DNA of 64,000 bases from Isochrysis galbana. Lineage: Eukaryota > Haptophyta > Isochrysidales > Isochrysidaceae. Positions 1 through 9,674 of the stretch are shown piece after piece; position 1 is the stretch's first letter, and each line of letters begins with the position of its first letter. The translations under genes and the position numbers were made by a program. The stretch covers positions 1,313,613 through 1,377,612 of the forward strand of contig CM030940.1 of the NCBI GenBank assembly GCA_018136815.1. Direction: 5' to 3'. Below the pieces are notes generated by a model, which made no database searches, was not told where the DNA came from, and worked only from the letters and a program-made list of their open reading frames with translations.

Positions 1-1
1 T

Positions 2-783
2 CTGGCAAAGTATCACGACGCTCGGACCGGGGCTGGACTTGTGGAAGGTGGAGACGCAGATATGTTTGCTACTGCAGCCATGGTCTCGCGTGGCTTGCTC
101 ACCGGTCGCCTGGGCGAAGCGGTCGTCTCCGCATCGCGACTACTGTGGGCCATCAAAAGGAATGGAGCTAGGTGCACGTCATTTCAGCTCCGGTGGTCAA
201 TAATGAGCGAGACATGGGTTGGCCATGCAGGGGAACGGGCAAAACTACCCGAAGTCTTCTATTGCGTCAAGAGAGACACCCCAGGACAGCTGTACTTCAT
301 GCTCGGCTTCCCTGCCATGGTGCTGCTTGAACTGGCAAGCGTTATGGAGGAATCAAAAGGGGCAGTGTTGCCAGACGTGCCGAGTGATCACGATGCCGTC
401 ACCCCAGAGGTACTGCGTACTGGTGCAGCACAGCTTCTCGCTTTTTGTGATTCGTGTGGCAACTTCCTCCACAGTTTGCCAGCACACAAGGTACGTGGAG
501 ATAGTAATGGCAGTATGTATATTGCATTTCAATATCGGATTGCGCTCAGCTTCGCACTCTTGACTCACAGGTGGCCGTGTGCGCCGTAATGGCTGGTGAC
601 GAGGCACTCGCCGCACGCTTATGGCCGTCATTGCTTGCCCTGCAAGACTCAGAGCGAGGGACCTTTGCCACCGGTGACTCAGACCTGGATGAGATTGATC
701 AAACGGCCGAGATGGCGTTGTGGCTTCACCGCATTCCGGCTCTTCGAGCCGCGAGGGGCCACTTGATGCGTTGCTTCTTCTAG
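2..783 (+). CDS. 3' part of an unrecognised alpha-helical protein, two exons
   Basis: The reading frame is already open at the left edge of the window, so the 5' end lies outside. Exon 1 runs to 490 and exon 2 from 571 to the stop at 783. The 80-nt intron 491-570 begins GTACGT, ends CACAG and is phase 0, joining ...SLPAHK to VAVCAVMAGD. The visible protein is about 233 residues and mostly alpha-helical, with helix-pair-like segments (GGDADMFATAAMVSRGLL, QLYFMLGFPAMVLLELA, MAGDEALAARLWPSLLALQ). This texture resembles alpha/alpha-toroid enzymes of the six-hairpin glycosidase or terpene-cyclase fold, but I cannot name a family. The gene call itself is fairly secure from the clean splice; the function is unknown. 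Confidence 0.6.
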
Positions 784-1338
784 AGTTGGGGCTACGCCAT
801 CTGGCGCGATCCCTCTGTTTTCTAGACACAATCGGCTAAGGGTCGGAAGCGGCGTCACGTAGGTGTTGGCATGAGGTCTGGTGCATGTGACAAAGTACGT
901 GAACAAAAATGTCGGGCGCTAATACGAACACCTGCGTTACAATAGTTCGTTATTCGACTTTGTGTTCGACTTTGCTGTGAAGGATTTCGACACTTTGGAG
1001 TCGCATGGGCATGAGGCTTGTGCAAAGAGATAGAGAATGCGTAATGCGTGCGTCGCGGTGACCTATCAATGACCATACGTTGATATGTGCATTGGCATTG
1101 GAGGTAGAGGGGAACATATATTTTCCGATGAGAGTTAGTGCACTAGTACCGCTACTACCACGATCGAGCCATGGTCATGTAACATGTACTACCCCGCCTG
1201 GTCACGACCACAACCCGCATGACCGTAGTAAGAATACAAGGCACAAACGAGCTGGCGCGACCCTTTAATTAAACCTCCCCACCATACAAACCCCTAGCCC
1301 CCAGTACCAATACCACCAGGGGGGGGGGGCGAGCAAGT
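784..1338. other. Intergenic stretch, nothing recognised
   Basis: I see no coding pattern and no match to the repeat families of this window. The small open frames lack any recognisable protein features. The base composition is less GC-rich than in the flanking genes. Confidence 0.5.
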
Positions 1339-1475
1339 TGAAGCGGCCGCTGAGTCGAAGAAAAGATTTTCAACGAATTTGTCGACAACAAAGTTTATAC
1401 TTAGTTCGCCCATGGGGGGACACGAGCCCCCCCCTCTCTCCACTCCTCCCCTGCCGTAGGGGAGGAACCACTCAT
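1339..1475 (+). repeat. Dispersed repeat piece: E1 tail plus a DKFVENLFFD-type fragment
   Basis: Positions 1389-1475 repeat the end of the E1 family: a near-palindromic AAGTTTATACTTAG, then GTTCGCCCATGG, a G-run, CACGAG, a C-run and a C/T-rich tail. The same string is at 40315-40400 and 63880-63965. Just before it, 1345-1388 shares an AAGAAAAGATTTTCAACG block with the reverse complement of 51430-51480, and part of it recurs near 2165. On the minus strand the block reads DKFVENLFF. Confidence 0.7.
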
Positions 1476-1772
1476 GCTCCCGGCATGCCTGATGGCTTGC
1501 CAGGAGCACACCGCCATGCTGACCCATCCTCCTCCCCACTGGCTCGCCTGAATCGCGCGTCCTGGCCCGGCGTGGCCAGCCCATCGCTCCAACCCCTCCT
1601 CCCCCCCTGGTCGACAGGCAGACAGGTGCAGACTGGGGGGCCCAGAGGCGCAGGAGCGCCAGCGAGCGAGGGAGAGGCAGGGGTAGGGGAGGCCAAGGCC
1701 CAGCCCCAGCCTCCTCTGCCCCCTGAGCTGGCCTCCAGGTGCCTCCAGGGGCCGCCAGAGGGCAGCTGCAGG

Positions 1773-1822
1773 CCTGCCGCAGGCGCGCCATCGCGCGTGC
1801 CGCAGGAGCAGGAGAGGGGAGA
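1773..1822 (-). repeat. Short dispersed GC-rich repeat with GCGCGC palindrome
   Basis: The reverse complement of this stretch nearly matches 6685-6736: a C/T run, then CTCCTGCGGCACGCGCG, ATGGCGCGC and TGCGGC. The core around ATGGCGCGC can fold back on itself. Two copies lie about 5 kb apart in opposite orientation. No coding role is apparent. Confidence 0.6.
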
Positions 1823-1920
1823 GAGCGCGCGGAGAAGGGGGTGGGCGGAGCGAGAGCTCCGCCCACCGAAAAATCGGTAAGTCTCGCGCCTATTTACAGG
1901 ATACGTCGAGACAAAGTCCG

Positions 1921-2160
1921 CCGCCAGCCCGGGAGGCGTAGGAGGAAGAGGAGAACGGATCACCGGGGGGGGGGGGGGGGGGGCGGGCCACCGGACCATA
2001 TCTAAGCTCTAAGCCCTTCACCCCTTTCCCCCTAGTAGTGTACGGGGGGAGCCGCCTGATGGCGGGGGGGGGAGGGCCGGGGGAATGGGGGTGTAGAAAA
2101 TGTCCTGCGTTAAAGTAGTGGGTCCATGCGCCGCAAGTGCGGTAAGAATATCATAAAGTT
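1921..2160 (+). repeat. R2 repeat, copy 1 (T-ending SINE-like element)
   Basis: About 240 bp shared with 53309-53556 and 59308-59540. The order is the same in all three: GCCGCCAGCCCGG, AGGAGGAAG, GAACGGATC, a long G-run, CCATATCTAAG, CCCCCTAGTAGTG, GCCGCCTGATGGCGG, GGGGGTGTAGAAA, TGCGGTAAGAATAT and a T-rich end. A protein reading is unlikely because the G-runs differ in length. Confidence 0.85.
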
Positions 2161-2280
2161 TACCCTCAACGAATTTGTCGAGTTTATTCGTTGTGGTGTT
2201 GTACCCTTGAGCGGCGTCGTCGAGCGCGCTATTGTCTATTGTTGATTGTTGTCGTAGTTATTGTAGATTGTAGAAGTTGG

Positions 2281-2484
2281 GGTGGTCTCTCGGCGGGGGA
2301 ACCACGTTAGAGATTGAAGTCTTGTAAGAGGTCTTGTTTGCTAGCATCCCTAGCCACATACAGCGGACGAGCCATGCGCCAACCGCGCACACCCCCATCT
2401 CGGGTAAGGGGCTCCGTTGCCGATGAGGCACGGTCCCTCAGCACTTCCCTAGGAGTAAACTAGGACAACAAGAAAACTCTGACA
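2281..2484 (+). repeat. R1 repeat, copy 1, upstream of the P450 gene
   Basis: This copy matches 17700-17946, 28300-28460 and the reverse complement of 45806-46046. Shared blocks are ACCACGTTA, GTCTTGTAAGAGGTCTTG, GCTAGCATCCCTAGCCACAT, CGGACGAGCCATGC, a CCCCCATC-G-rich stretch, GGGGCTCCGTTGCCGAT and finally ACAACAAGAAAACTCTGAC. The end lies about 250 bp before the P450 start codon, so part of the repeat may be transcribed as leader or act as promoter (inference). Confidence 0.85.
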
Positions 2485-2732
2485 ATCTAATAGAAAACTA
2501 TCCTTGATGAGGAGCCGTAGTACTCCCAACCTCTATGCTCGCACGCACCCCGCCTATCCGCTCTTCTACAAAATCGCTCGGAATCTTCTATACTCAACCC
2601 CCCCGCTCCCCTCCCCTTCCTCTTCTCTCCCTCCCTCGCCTCTCCCTCTCCCGCGCTCTCTCTCCCTTCCTCACTCCCCATCTCTCCCCCTCCCTCCCTC
2701 CCGCCCCCCCTTCCCCCCCCCCCGCCGGAGGG

Positions 2733-3900
2733 ATGCGCTTCTCCTTTGGACGGCACCCCCCACCACCACCTCCTCCGCTCCTGCCACCGCCACCGCCTCT
2801 AGGCATCGCGTGGATCGAGTCCCTTCTGCGGACTGAGCTCCGCATCCCTGTTCTCCCGCTTGCGCCATACGCGCTGCTGCCGCACTCACTCAGCCTCCTC
2901 TCGCTCCTCTCCCTCCTCTTGCTCCTCCCACTCTTCGTCGGCTGTCGGCGCCGACAGCATGTAGGCTTTACTCGCGTACCGGCTGGTCTGCCTCTGCTTG
3001 GCCACTTGGTTCAGATGGGCCCGCCCGAGAATCTTGTCCGCCAGTTCGAGGCGTGGCTCGACGAGTACGGTGGTGATGACGGGGTGTGTGAGTGCTCCAT
3101 GCTCGGCACTCGCTACGTCATTGTAGGCGGGCACGAGGCAGTGCTCGAGATCATGAGGCAGCGGCCCTTCAACATTCGCCGGAGCAAATCTGTCTCCGTA
3201 TTTGATGATACTGTCGGCCTCTTCCATGCCGAAGGCGACGACTGGCGGGTCCAGCGCCGTGTGTTCAATCCGGCGTTCAGTCACGCACACATGAACGCGT
3301 ACCTGGGCGCCATAAAGGAAGTCGCCAAGAAGCTAGCAAATCTATGGAAGCACGGCCCCGGTGTCGGCGGCAAGGGCCAGCCTATTGTGCACGCGTTAGC
3401 GTGCTATTCATGTGACGTCATCTCGAGGATAGCATTCAATGTTGATTACGATGCTGTTCGCACAAAGGTGAGCACGTTGTCTGCAAGCTGGCCAACCCCC
3501 TTGCGCCAGCCGTGAACCGGCGACTGACGCGCTCCGTCTCGACTGTTTGTCGCGCAGACGAGGGCTGTTGAGGATGTCTTCTTTGTCTTTGACTTGGCAA
3601 TCTTACGTGCTATGAGTGCAAACCTATTCCGGTATTGGGACTACCCAGTACTGAAGTATATGGATGGCATGAGCCAAGCAATACGCCGCCTGAAAGACCT
3701 GTTTCATGAGACCGTTTCGGCTAGGCAGACATTTGCGGCAACGAGGGATCCGCCGGCGAGGATGGGGGTGGGTACATTCCTGGACATCATGGAAGCGCGT
3801 GTCGCGATGGGAGAAGGCCGTGACGCCGGCGGCGCAGGCAAGGACCTCTTCGACCAAAAGCGGCTCATCGATAATTTGCTCACCGCTTTTCTGGCGGGTA
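2733..3900 (+). CDS. Cytochrome P450, N-terminal half, truncated by the assembly gap
   Basis: Exon 1 is 2733-3467 and exon 2 is 3558-3900, with a phase-0 intron (GTGAGC...CGCAG) joining AVRTK to TRAVEDVFF. After a proline-rich start there is one strong membrane helix (about residues 50-70, SLSLLSLLSLLLLLPLFVG), then a basic stretch and the proline hinge RVPAGLPLLGHL, as in ER-anchored P450s. The C-helix WxxxR motif is present (DDWRVQRR, W171 and R175), followed by FNPAFS. Exon 2 ends in NLLTAFLAG, the start of the I-helix AGxxT oxygen-activation motif. The ExxR and heme-cysteine regions are not in the window; the 100-N gap follows directly. I chose the ATG at 2733 because everything upstream to 2535 is low-complexity C/T tract. 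R1 lies just upstream. The CYP family cannot be assigned. Confidence 0.85.
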
Positions 3901-4000
3901 NNNNNNNNNNNNNNNNNNNNNNNNNNNNNNNNNNNNNNNNNNNNNNNNNNNNNNNNNNNNNNNNNNNNNNNNNNNNNNNNNNNNNNNNNNNNNNNNNNNN
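3901..4000. other. Assembly gap of 100 Ns
   Basis: A run of exactly 100 N, the usual placeholder for a gap of unknown length. It removes the C-terminal half of the P450. The flanking sequence on the right (4001-4066) is a C-rich low-complexity tract, a likely cause of the assembly break. Confidence 1.
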
Positions 4001-4117
4001 CCCCCCTTCCCCCCCCGCCTCTCCCCTTCCCTCCCCCCCCCCCCCCCCTCCACACACACACACTCAGTGCTCCCCATCTACTCCGCCCGCACGCTTCCGC
4101 CGCCCCTCTCCGCCCAC

Positions 4118-6393
4118 ATGGACGAGGCACGCTCCGCCTTCCGGGAGCGCCGCTTCTCACACGCCGCGAGGCTATTCGCCAAAATTGCAGCGACATCGCC
4201 GCCCACCGAGGCTGTTGCCGCTCACAGTAACGCAGCGGCAGCCCTCCTCGAACTCGGCCGCTTCGCTGACGCTTCTCAGGCGGCGCGCGCCGCCCTAGAA
4301 CTCGACGGCACAGCGCTCAAGGCGCACTACCGGCTGGCGAGGGCGCTGTATGCGATGGGCAACAACGAGGAGGCGCGCAGTGCATGCGAGCGCGCGCTCT
4401 CGCTCTCACCTGACAATGCTCAGCTCAAGGAGCTCTACGCGGAGGCTTCATGCGGGCTCGAGGACGCCGCCGGTCCGAGCTCGCCTTTGCCCTTGACCGT
4501 CCCGGATTACGACGAGAGGTGTGAAGAGGAGGCAGACGCCGCCCTCGCCAAGGGAGAATACGGCCAAGCGATCGCCTGGTACTCGCACGCCATCAAGGCA
4601 GCGGGGGCAACCTCTCGTGCTGGGGACAGACATAGCGAGGGCAGTACTGGCATGATCTCCAGCGAGGGCGCCCATGGCCTCAAGCTGGCGTCACTCCTGG
4701 GTCGGCGTGCATCGGCTCTACTAGCACTTGGTAGGTACACAGCCAGTGCGAAAGACAGCCAGCGATCCGCAGAGCTCGACCCGTCGCTTGTTGAGCCGCA
4801 GATAACCGGTGCAGCGGCAATGATGCATCTTGGGCGCATGCGGCTTGCTGAGGAGATGGCCAAGGGCGCAGAACTTGCAGCCATGGATGCGACAAGGCGG
4901 CGTGTCAAAGAGTTGAATGCGCTAAGTGTGAACGAGCTCCTGCGCCGACTGCATGAGGCGATTGCGGCAGCGGCGCTCAAGTGTGGCGGGAAGTCCGGCC
5001 GCGGGAGCTCGTTTAGGAGTGCAGCAAATGGCTTGCAAACCGACCACGGGTCCTTGGAGAAAGCGGAGCTGGCAGTGCTCGTTGAGAAGGCAGAGCGAGA
5101 ATCAGGGAATGTCGATGGCCCCGGAGAATCACGGGATTGGCTTGGCATTGCACGCAGAGCTTGCGCCGAGGTGGCTGCGCTGAAGGAGCGCATCTCGGAG
5201 GTGGAGGCCATGTTAGTGGCCAAAAGCTTCCGTGAGGTATCGGAGCACGCCTCATGGCTCATGCGTGACTATCCGTGCCATCTGCAACTTCGGCAACTGA
5301 GGATTGAGGGCTTGCTTGCATTGGGCGAAACTGAAGAAGCCCTTCAACTGGTCTCGCAATTACTAGAGGCTGCACCGGAGGCCGAGGATCTGCTCTACGC
5401 CGAAGCGAGACTGCTCTTTATCACGCAAGGCGTGGACGCTGCCCGCCGCGCATGCGCCGAGATTTCGGGAAGTGTGCTGACACCAACAGTTGCAGGGCAG
5501 CACGAACACACCCGCTCTGCAGAATTATGTTGCTATCTGGAGGCTCTTGGCGCGCAACGCGCTGCCGCACAAGCGCAACTGGACGCGGGGCGGCCCGACG
5601 CTGCAATTGAGACGATTTGCGGTGCACTTGCAATGGCCGAGGAGTCTCCACCCACGACCCTGCCCTTGCTCGTGATGCTCGCGTCTTCGCTTGCCCGTAT
5701 GCGCAGGCTAGTTGAGGCGGTCGCGGTGTGTGATCATGGGTTGGCTATTTGCGGCCGACCCGCGCTGGCAAGTCGAGACAGCGCGGGAAGTAGGCATGGA
5801 GAGCGGGAGCGCTTACTGCTTCGGCGCGCAGGGTGCTTCCTAGAGCTAAACCAATGTTCTCGCGCTCTCGCCGACTACCGAAGCGCCGCTGGGATTTCAG
5901 GGTCGGCTCAAGCCGCGGCGGGCGTGCAACGAGCATGGGAGGCCTTGCAGGCGCAGGCGGGACAAGAGGCAGGCGGTGAAGACTTGTACGCAACGCTCGG
6001 TGTCAGTCGTCATGCGAGTGACGAGGAGCTGCGACGTGCCTTCCACGGCATCGCTCTCAAGTACGTACGAGTGCTATATGAACATAGCTCAAAGTGTCAT
6101 GGAACTCACACGCCCCGTCGCAGCATCAATTGGCTAGGCTTCATGCGCCAAACCTGTGTGGTTTCTCACCCTCATCGATTCAAGCTCTCACGACATATAT
6201 TTCGCCGGCTGCATCCTTACTGCTCACCCTATCATGCCTGCCTTTGCTCAGGCTGCACCCCGACAAGACCGCCTCACTTGCAGAGCACACTCGACTGGAG
6301 GCAAGCGCGCGCTTTGCTCTTGCGCGGGATGCGTACGAGCGGCTACGCATTCCGGAGCTACGAAGCGCGTATGACAGCACGCTGAGCAAGTAG
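4118..6393 (+). CDS. TPR-repeat co-chaperone with C-terminal J domain (DNAJC7/TPR2-like)
   Basis: Exon 1 is 4118-6060 and exon 2 is 6252-6393; the protein has 694 residues. The 191-nt intron (GTACGT...GCTCAG) is phase 2 and splits a lysine codon so that IALK joins LHPDK. Residues 1-110 hold three TPR-like helix pairs (AHSNAAAALLELGRFADAS, AHYRLARALYAMGNNEEA); further TPR segments follow around 150-290 and 370-620. The J domain covers about 627-690 (DLYATLGVSRHASDEELRRAF, then the diagnostic HPD at 650-652, then FALARDAYERLRIPELRSAYD). J-domain proteins stimulate Hsp70 ATPase, and TPR arrays bind Hsp70/Hsp90 tails or other clients. The architecture is closest to DNAJC7. The start is the first ATG after the C-rich tract; there is no signal peptide, so a cytosolic role is expected. 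Confidence 0.88.
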
Positions 6394-6684
6394 GTTATTG
6401 GGCGTTCTGCATGGCCCAACTCTCGATCCGCGCGTCACACGAGCGTCGCACGAGGTTCTGCATCCGTTGCTTTGAGATTCGCATCGCCGGAGCAGAGGCC
6501 GAGCGTTAATTAGCGCTGCGGCTTCGCCGCGTGTTACTTTTTTGGGTGAAGTCTTACGTCCGCTATCATACGGCATAGATGTCCGTCCCTCGTTCGATCG
6601 TATCGAATCATGTCAAATACGGAATCAGTTGAGCAATATCATACGTCAGATTGTGGATGTAGATGCGCGCCTTGAGGGAGGCCT
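6394..6684. other. Intergenic stretch, nothing recognised
   Basis: Downstream of the J-domain gene. I see neither a clear polyadenylation signal nor a repeat match in this stretch. Confidence 0.4.
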
Positions 6685-6736
6685 TCTCTCTCCCCTCTCA
6701 TGCTCTCCTGCGGCACGCGCGATGGCGCGCTTGCGG
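6685..6736 (+). repeat. Short dispersed GC-rich repeat, second copy
   Basis: Matches the reverse complement of 1773-1822 with few differences. The shared core is TGCGGCACGCGCGATGGCGC, preceded by a CTCTCTCCCCTCTC run. Confidence 0.6.
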
Positions 6737-6784
6737 CCCCCTTTGTTCCGAATCTGCCTCCGAGCCACCCACGAACGATAACTT

Positions 6785-7213
6785 ATGGATAACCCCGAAT
6801 CCCGCCAATCCCGTAGCCCTCCCGAGTCCAACCAAGAGCCCAACTTCACTACCTCACCGAGCCCCACCACCCAGTCCGCCGTTTGTTTTGTCGAGCCCCA
6901 TCCGCCGACTAGGTCTCCGGCGACCACCCCTTCGACGGGAGTGTTCACCTTCGGCCCCCTTCCTTCCGAAATTCAGCGCGAGCCACCCGCGAACGCTGCT
7001 ACCCGTCCCGTCCAAACCCGAGCCCCGTTATCCGAGCCACCGAGTACCGAGTCCACGTACAAGCCGGCGCCGAACCCTTCGGCGGCCGCCGCCCCACCTA
7101 GATCCGAGCAACCGTTCCAGCCCACGCTGCCCTCGGTCATTCACCCCAAGGAAGGGAACGCACGCCTCCGTTCCCCCTTCGTCCGAGTTTTGTTGGATCA
7201 AGCTCGCGCTTGA
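6785..7213 (+). CDS. Doubtful proline/serine-rich ORF, 142 residues
   Basis: An ATG-started frame encodes a proline-, serine- and threonine-rich polypeptide (for example PPSTESTYKPAPNPSAAAAP) ending SPFVRVLLDQARA. No domain is recognised. The compositional bias could be a disordered regulator, a remnant of a retrotransposon ORF1, or chance in C-rich DNA. The R6 repeat, also found next to the LINE at 36 kb, starts about 540 bp downstream, which weakly favours a mobile-element origin. Confidence 0.22.
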   Translation: MDNPESRQSRSPPESNQEPNFTTSPSPTTQSAVCFVEPHPPTRSPATTPSTGVFTFGPLPSEIQREPPANAATRPVQTRAPLSEPPSTESTYKPAPNPSAAAAPPRSEQPFQPTLPSVIHPKEGNARLRSPFVRVLLDQARA

Positions 7214-7751
7214 TCGTGGGGCAAGTCTCAGCGGGGCTAGGGCATGGAGTGAAGAGAAGTCTTGAGAGAGGGGGGGAAAGGGCGCGCTACATCGCGGCGA
7301 CGACCCACGAAACACCACCCCACATCACTCACTCACCAACAAGAAAACTCCGAAAACTAACGCAACATCGCACAAACAAACCACAAACCAATGAAACAAA
7401 TAAGGACAAACGAACAAATGCGGCGTGCAATGCGGCGGAGCTTCGAGGCAACTCATTGGCAAAAACAAAACTCACTCAATTTTTCTCACACACTACACAT
7501 TGATCTCTCTCTCTCTCCTCTTTTTCTGGTAAGCGCTCCTGGTTCCGCTCATTAGAGGGGGTTCGTTTAACGTATGTTTCCGGCCTGTTACCGTGAATGT
7601 TTGAGTGCAGAGTGTTGATTTGTGTTTTTGTACCCACTGTATCGCCTGTTGGTGAACTGTAGCCCCCTGAGTACCCCCAAGCCCCGAGTCTTCCGAGTCA
7701 TCCTTTCGAGTCTACGAGTCCCTACGAGTCTTAAATAAGCGGTATCTGCTC

Positions 7752-7966
7752 GCCGCGCCCTTTCCTACGCTCTCCGTCCCTCCGATTCGCGTTCCGAGCC
7801 ACTCTCCCGTCCATTTCACATGCCCGTCATTTATTTGCCCTCCCCGTTCTCCCGATAAGCCCGTTAGCCCGTTCCGGGCTCCCCGGATGAACCGTGCGCC
7901 GCGCTAGCCGCCGGTGCGCCCTCGCGACTCGTTTCCAAAGAGGAAACGAGCTTCGCTCCGACAACT
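7752..7966 (+). repeat. R6 repeat, copy 1, with perfect hairpin
   Basis: About 200 bp closely match 36385-36574: GTCCCTCCGATTCGCGTTCC, CCCGTCCATTTCACATGCCC, CGTTCTCCCGAT, CCGGGCTCCCCGGATGAACC, GCGCCGCGCTAGCCGCCGG. It ends in a perfect 9-bp stem (CTCGTTTCC paired with GGAAACGAG) around a 5-nt AAAGA loop at 7928-7950. The hairpin is identical in both copies. Confidence 0.8.
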
Positions 7967-8722
7967 GACCATCCGTCTCTTCCTAGTACTTTGGAAATTC
8001 AAGGCGTGGCGCTTTTGCAAGCAAGACGGACAATATGCGTCTCACCCTGGAGGCGAGGTTGCGCGAAAAGCCGCGCTCATAGAAGAAGAGAACCTTCTAC
8101 GTCCTCCGTTTGGGGGTTCAGGGGGGGTAAATAGGGGAAGAGAAGGGGGGTGTCCTGCAAGTAGAACGTATACCATCCGCATGGGAGTATTTGCCAAGAA
8201 AACAACCAAAACCTGAGGTCTGAGGTTGCAGCCTCTCGCGGAGTGAGGCGACGTTATGTGGGCCCGGATGGTGATGCTTTCCCTTCCCCCCAATAATGCT
8301 GCCCTCTGCTACCTCCCGACTCCTGAGTCTCGTTCGGCTGCGATCCGGCTCTAACTGATTTCTTGAACAGCTAGCAACTAGGTGCTATCACACATCCAAA
8401 CATTACCCAGCTACCCAGCACATTGCCAGCTCTAGTAGTGTTTCTACGTTGTGTCTACAGCAAGAGATGCCGCGGGGGCATTTGCTTCCGCGAGTGCTCT
8501 GAGGTTGTATTCCTTGAGCTCGGACCACCTGAGCAATGCGAGGGATGGAGAAAAAAACTCTTGATTGAAATGGGCCGCAAGGCTGCAGCCTTGTCAAGAC
8601 AGGCTTGAGCAAGGTGTTTTGGATGTGAGGCATGGCCCGGACATCGAGCCAAACTCTCCAACTAGTTTCCAAAAATCAACATCACGCGGAAAGAAATGTG
8701 ATGACCGTATTGCATGCGCGTG
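7967..8722. other. Intergenic stretch, nothing recognised
   Basis: No gene or repeat is supported here. If the minus-strand THUMPD1 gene has a further 3' exon, it would lie in 8640-8722. Confidence 0.4.
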
Positions 8723-9674
8723 TTATGGCCATGGGAAAGGGTTCGTGACGTCAAGAGGGCCACGCCACCTTGGTAGCACAGAAACCAACGCGTCGCCCTT
8801 AATGATTTCCACAAGAACGGTAGCTGCTGGCGCACGAAGGTCAACTTTGGCTTCTGGTGCCACAACGCAGACAGCGTTCGCTACCGCAGAGATCACAGTC
8901 ATCTTGTCAATGTCAGCATTATGTCGCCGACGCCACTCCACAGCGAATGTACCTTTGTACCTGCGCATTTGGACGGTCGCCTCTGAGGAAGAAGCAGCGT
9001 GGAAGGCCTCGGATCTAAAATGCCTTGAGGGGCATGATTGACTTGTTGTAACTAGGCAAGCCCATGAGGTCTCGCCGACAGGTTGGCGTGGTATACAGCT
9101 CTTACCCGCGCAGTTGCTCTAATAGAGGCGCGAGAGCCGTGGTGATAGCTTGTGATGACGCAGCGCAGATCGTTTGCACAGGAAACAGTCGGATGATGTG
9201 AGGGGCGCCCGAGTTGCCGCTCGCGGCAGCAGCGGTGAGTGCGCGCGTCGTGAGCAGTACTGGATCGTCCGCCGTCTCGCTGAATCGGATCAGCACCTGG
9301 CCGCTGCATCCAGTCTGAGCGACCGCAAAGCGGCGGCTAGCTTTGGCACCTCCCACCTCCTTGCACTCGCCCCGCAGTTGTGCAAGTTCCGAGGCGAGCG
9401 ATTCAGCGGCGCTCTTTGCCCCACCCTTTTCGCCAGACTTGTCTTCGCCGTCTGCCGCGGCCAGCTCACCTGCCCTCTCCTCGTCTTCTGCGACAAATGC
9501 TTCGAGCATGGTGAACGCCTCGCGAATCGCGCGCCTTTCCAGGTGGACATCGCACGTGAGGAGCACTCCGCGCATCCCACGCAAGTCTCCTGTCGCCGCC
9601 GCTCCCGCAAACTTGCGCCGCTTCCGCCGCTCGCCGCCCGCCCCGGCCTCGCGCCGCCGCGTGCCGCCGCCCAT
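8723..9674 (-). CDS. THUMP-domain tRNA acetyltransferase adaptor (THUMPD1/Tan1 family)
   Basis: Exon 1 runs 9674-9106 and exon 2 9014-8723; the protein has 286 residues. The 91-nt intron (GTAAGA...TTTTAG) is phase 2 and gives EQLRG-SEAFHAA. The N-terminal part has the family's GMRGVLLTCDVHLERRAIRE signature and a later FAVAQTGCSGQVLIRF segment. The THUMP core is in exon 2: YKGTFAVEWRRRHN, DKMTVISAVANAV and KVDLRAPAATVLVEIIKG. In yeast and humans Tan1/THUMPD1 binds tRNA and guides the acetyltransferase Kre33/NAT10 to form N4-acetylcytidine at position 12 of tRNA-Ser and tRNA-Leu; nucleolar or nuclear action is expected. I took the ATG at 9674, which is closest to the conserved part, although the frame stays open upstream. 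The C-terminus after PRWRG looks non-conserved, so a missed last exon is possible. Confidence 0.82.

Noticed and set aside
1472-2005. Overlapping Gly/Pro/Arg-rich ORFs on both strands
   Set aside because: They overlap R2 and homopolymer runs and lack features; products of GC skew.
7928-7950. Helitron 3' end
   Set aside because: The hairpin is right in size, but no consistent CTRR terminus follows in both copies and no TC 5' end was found.
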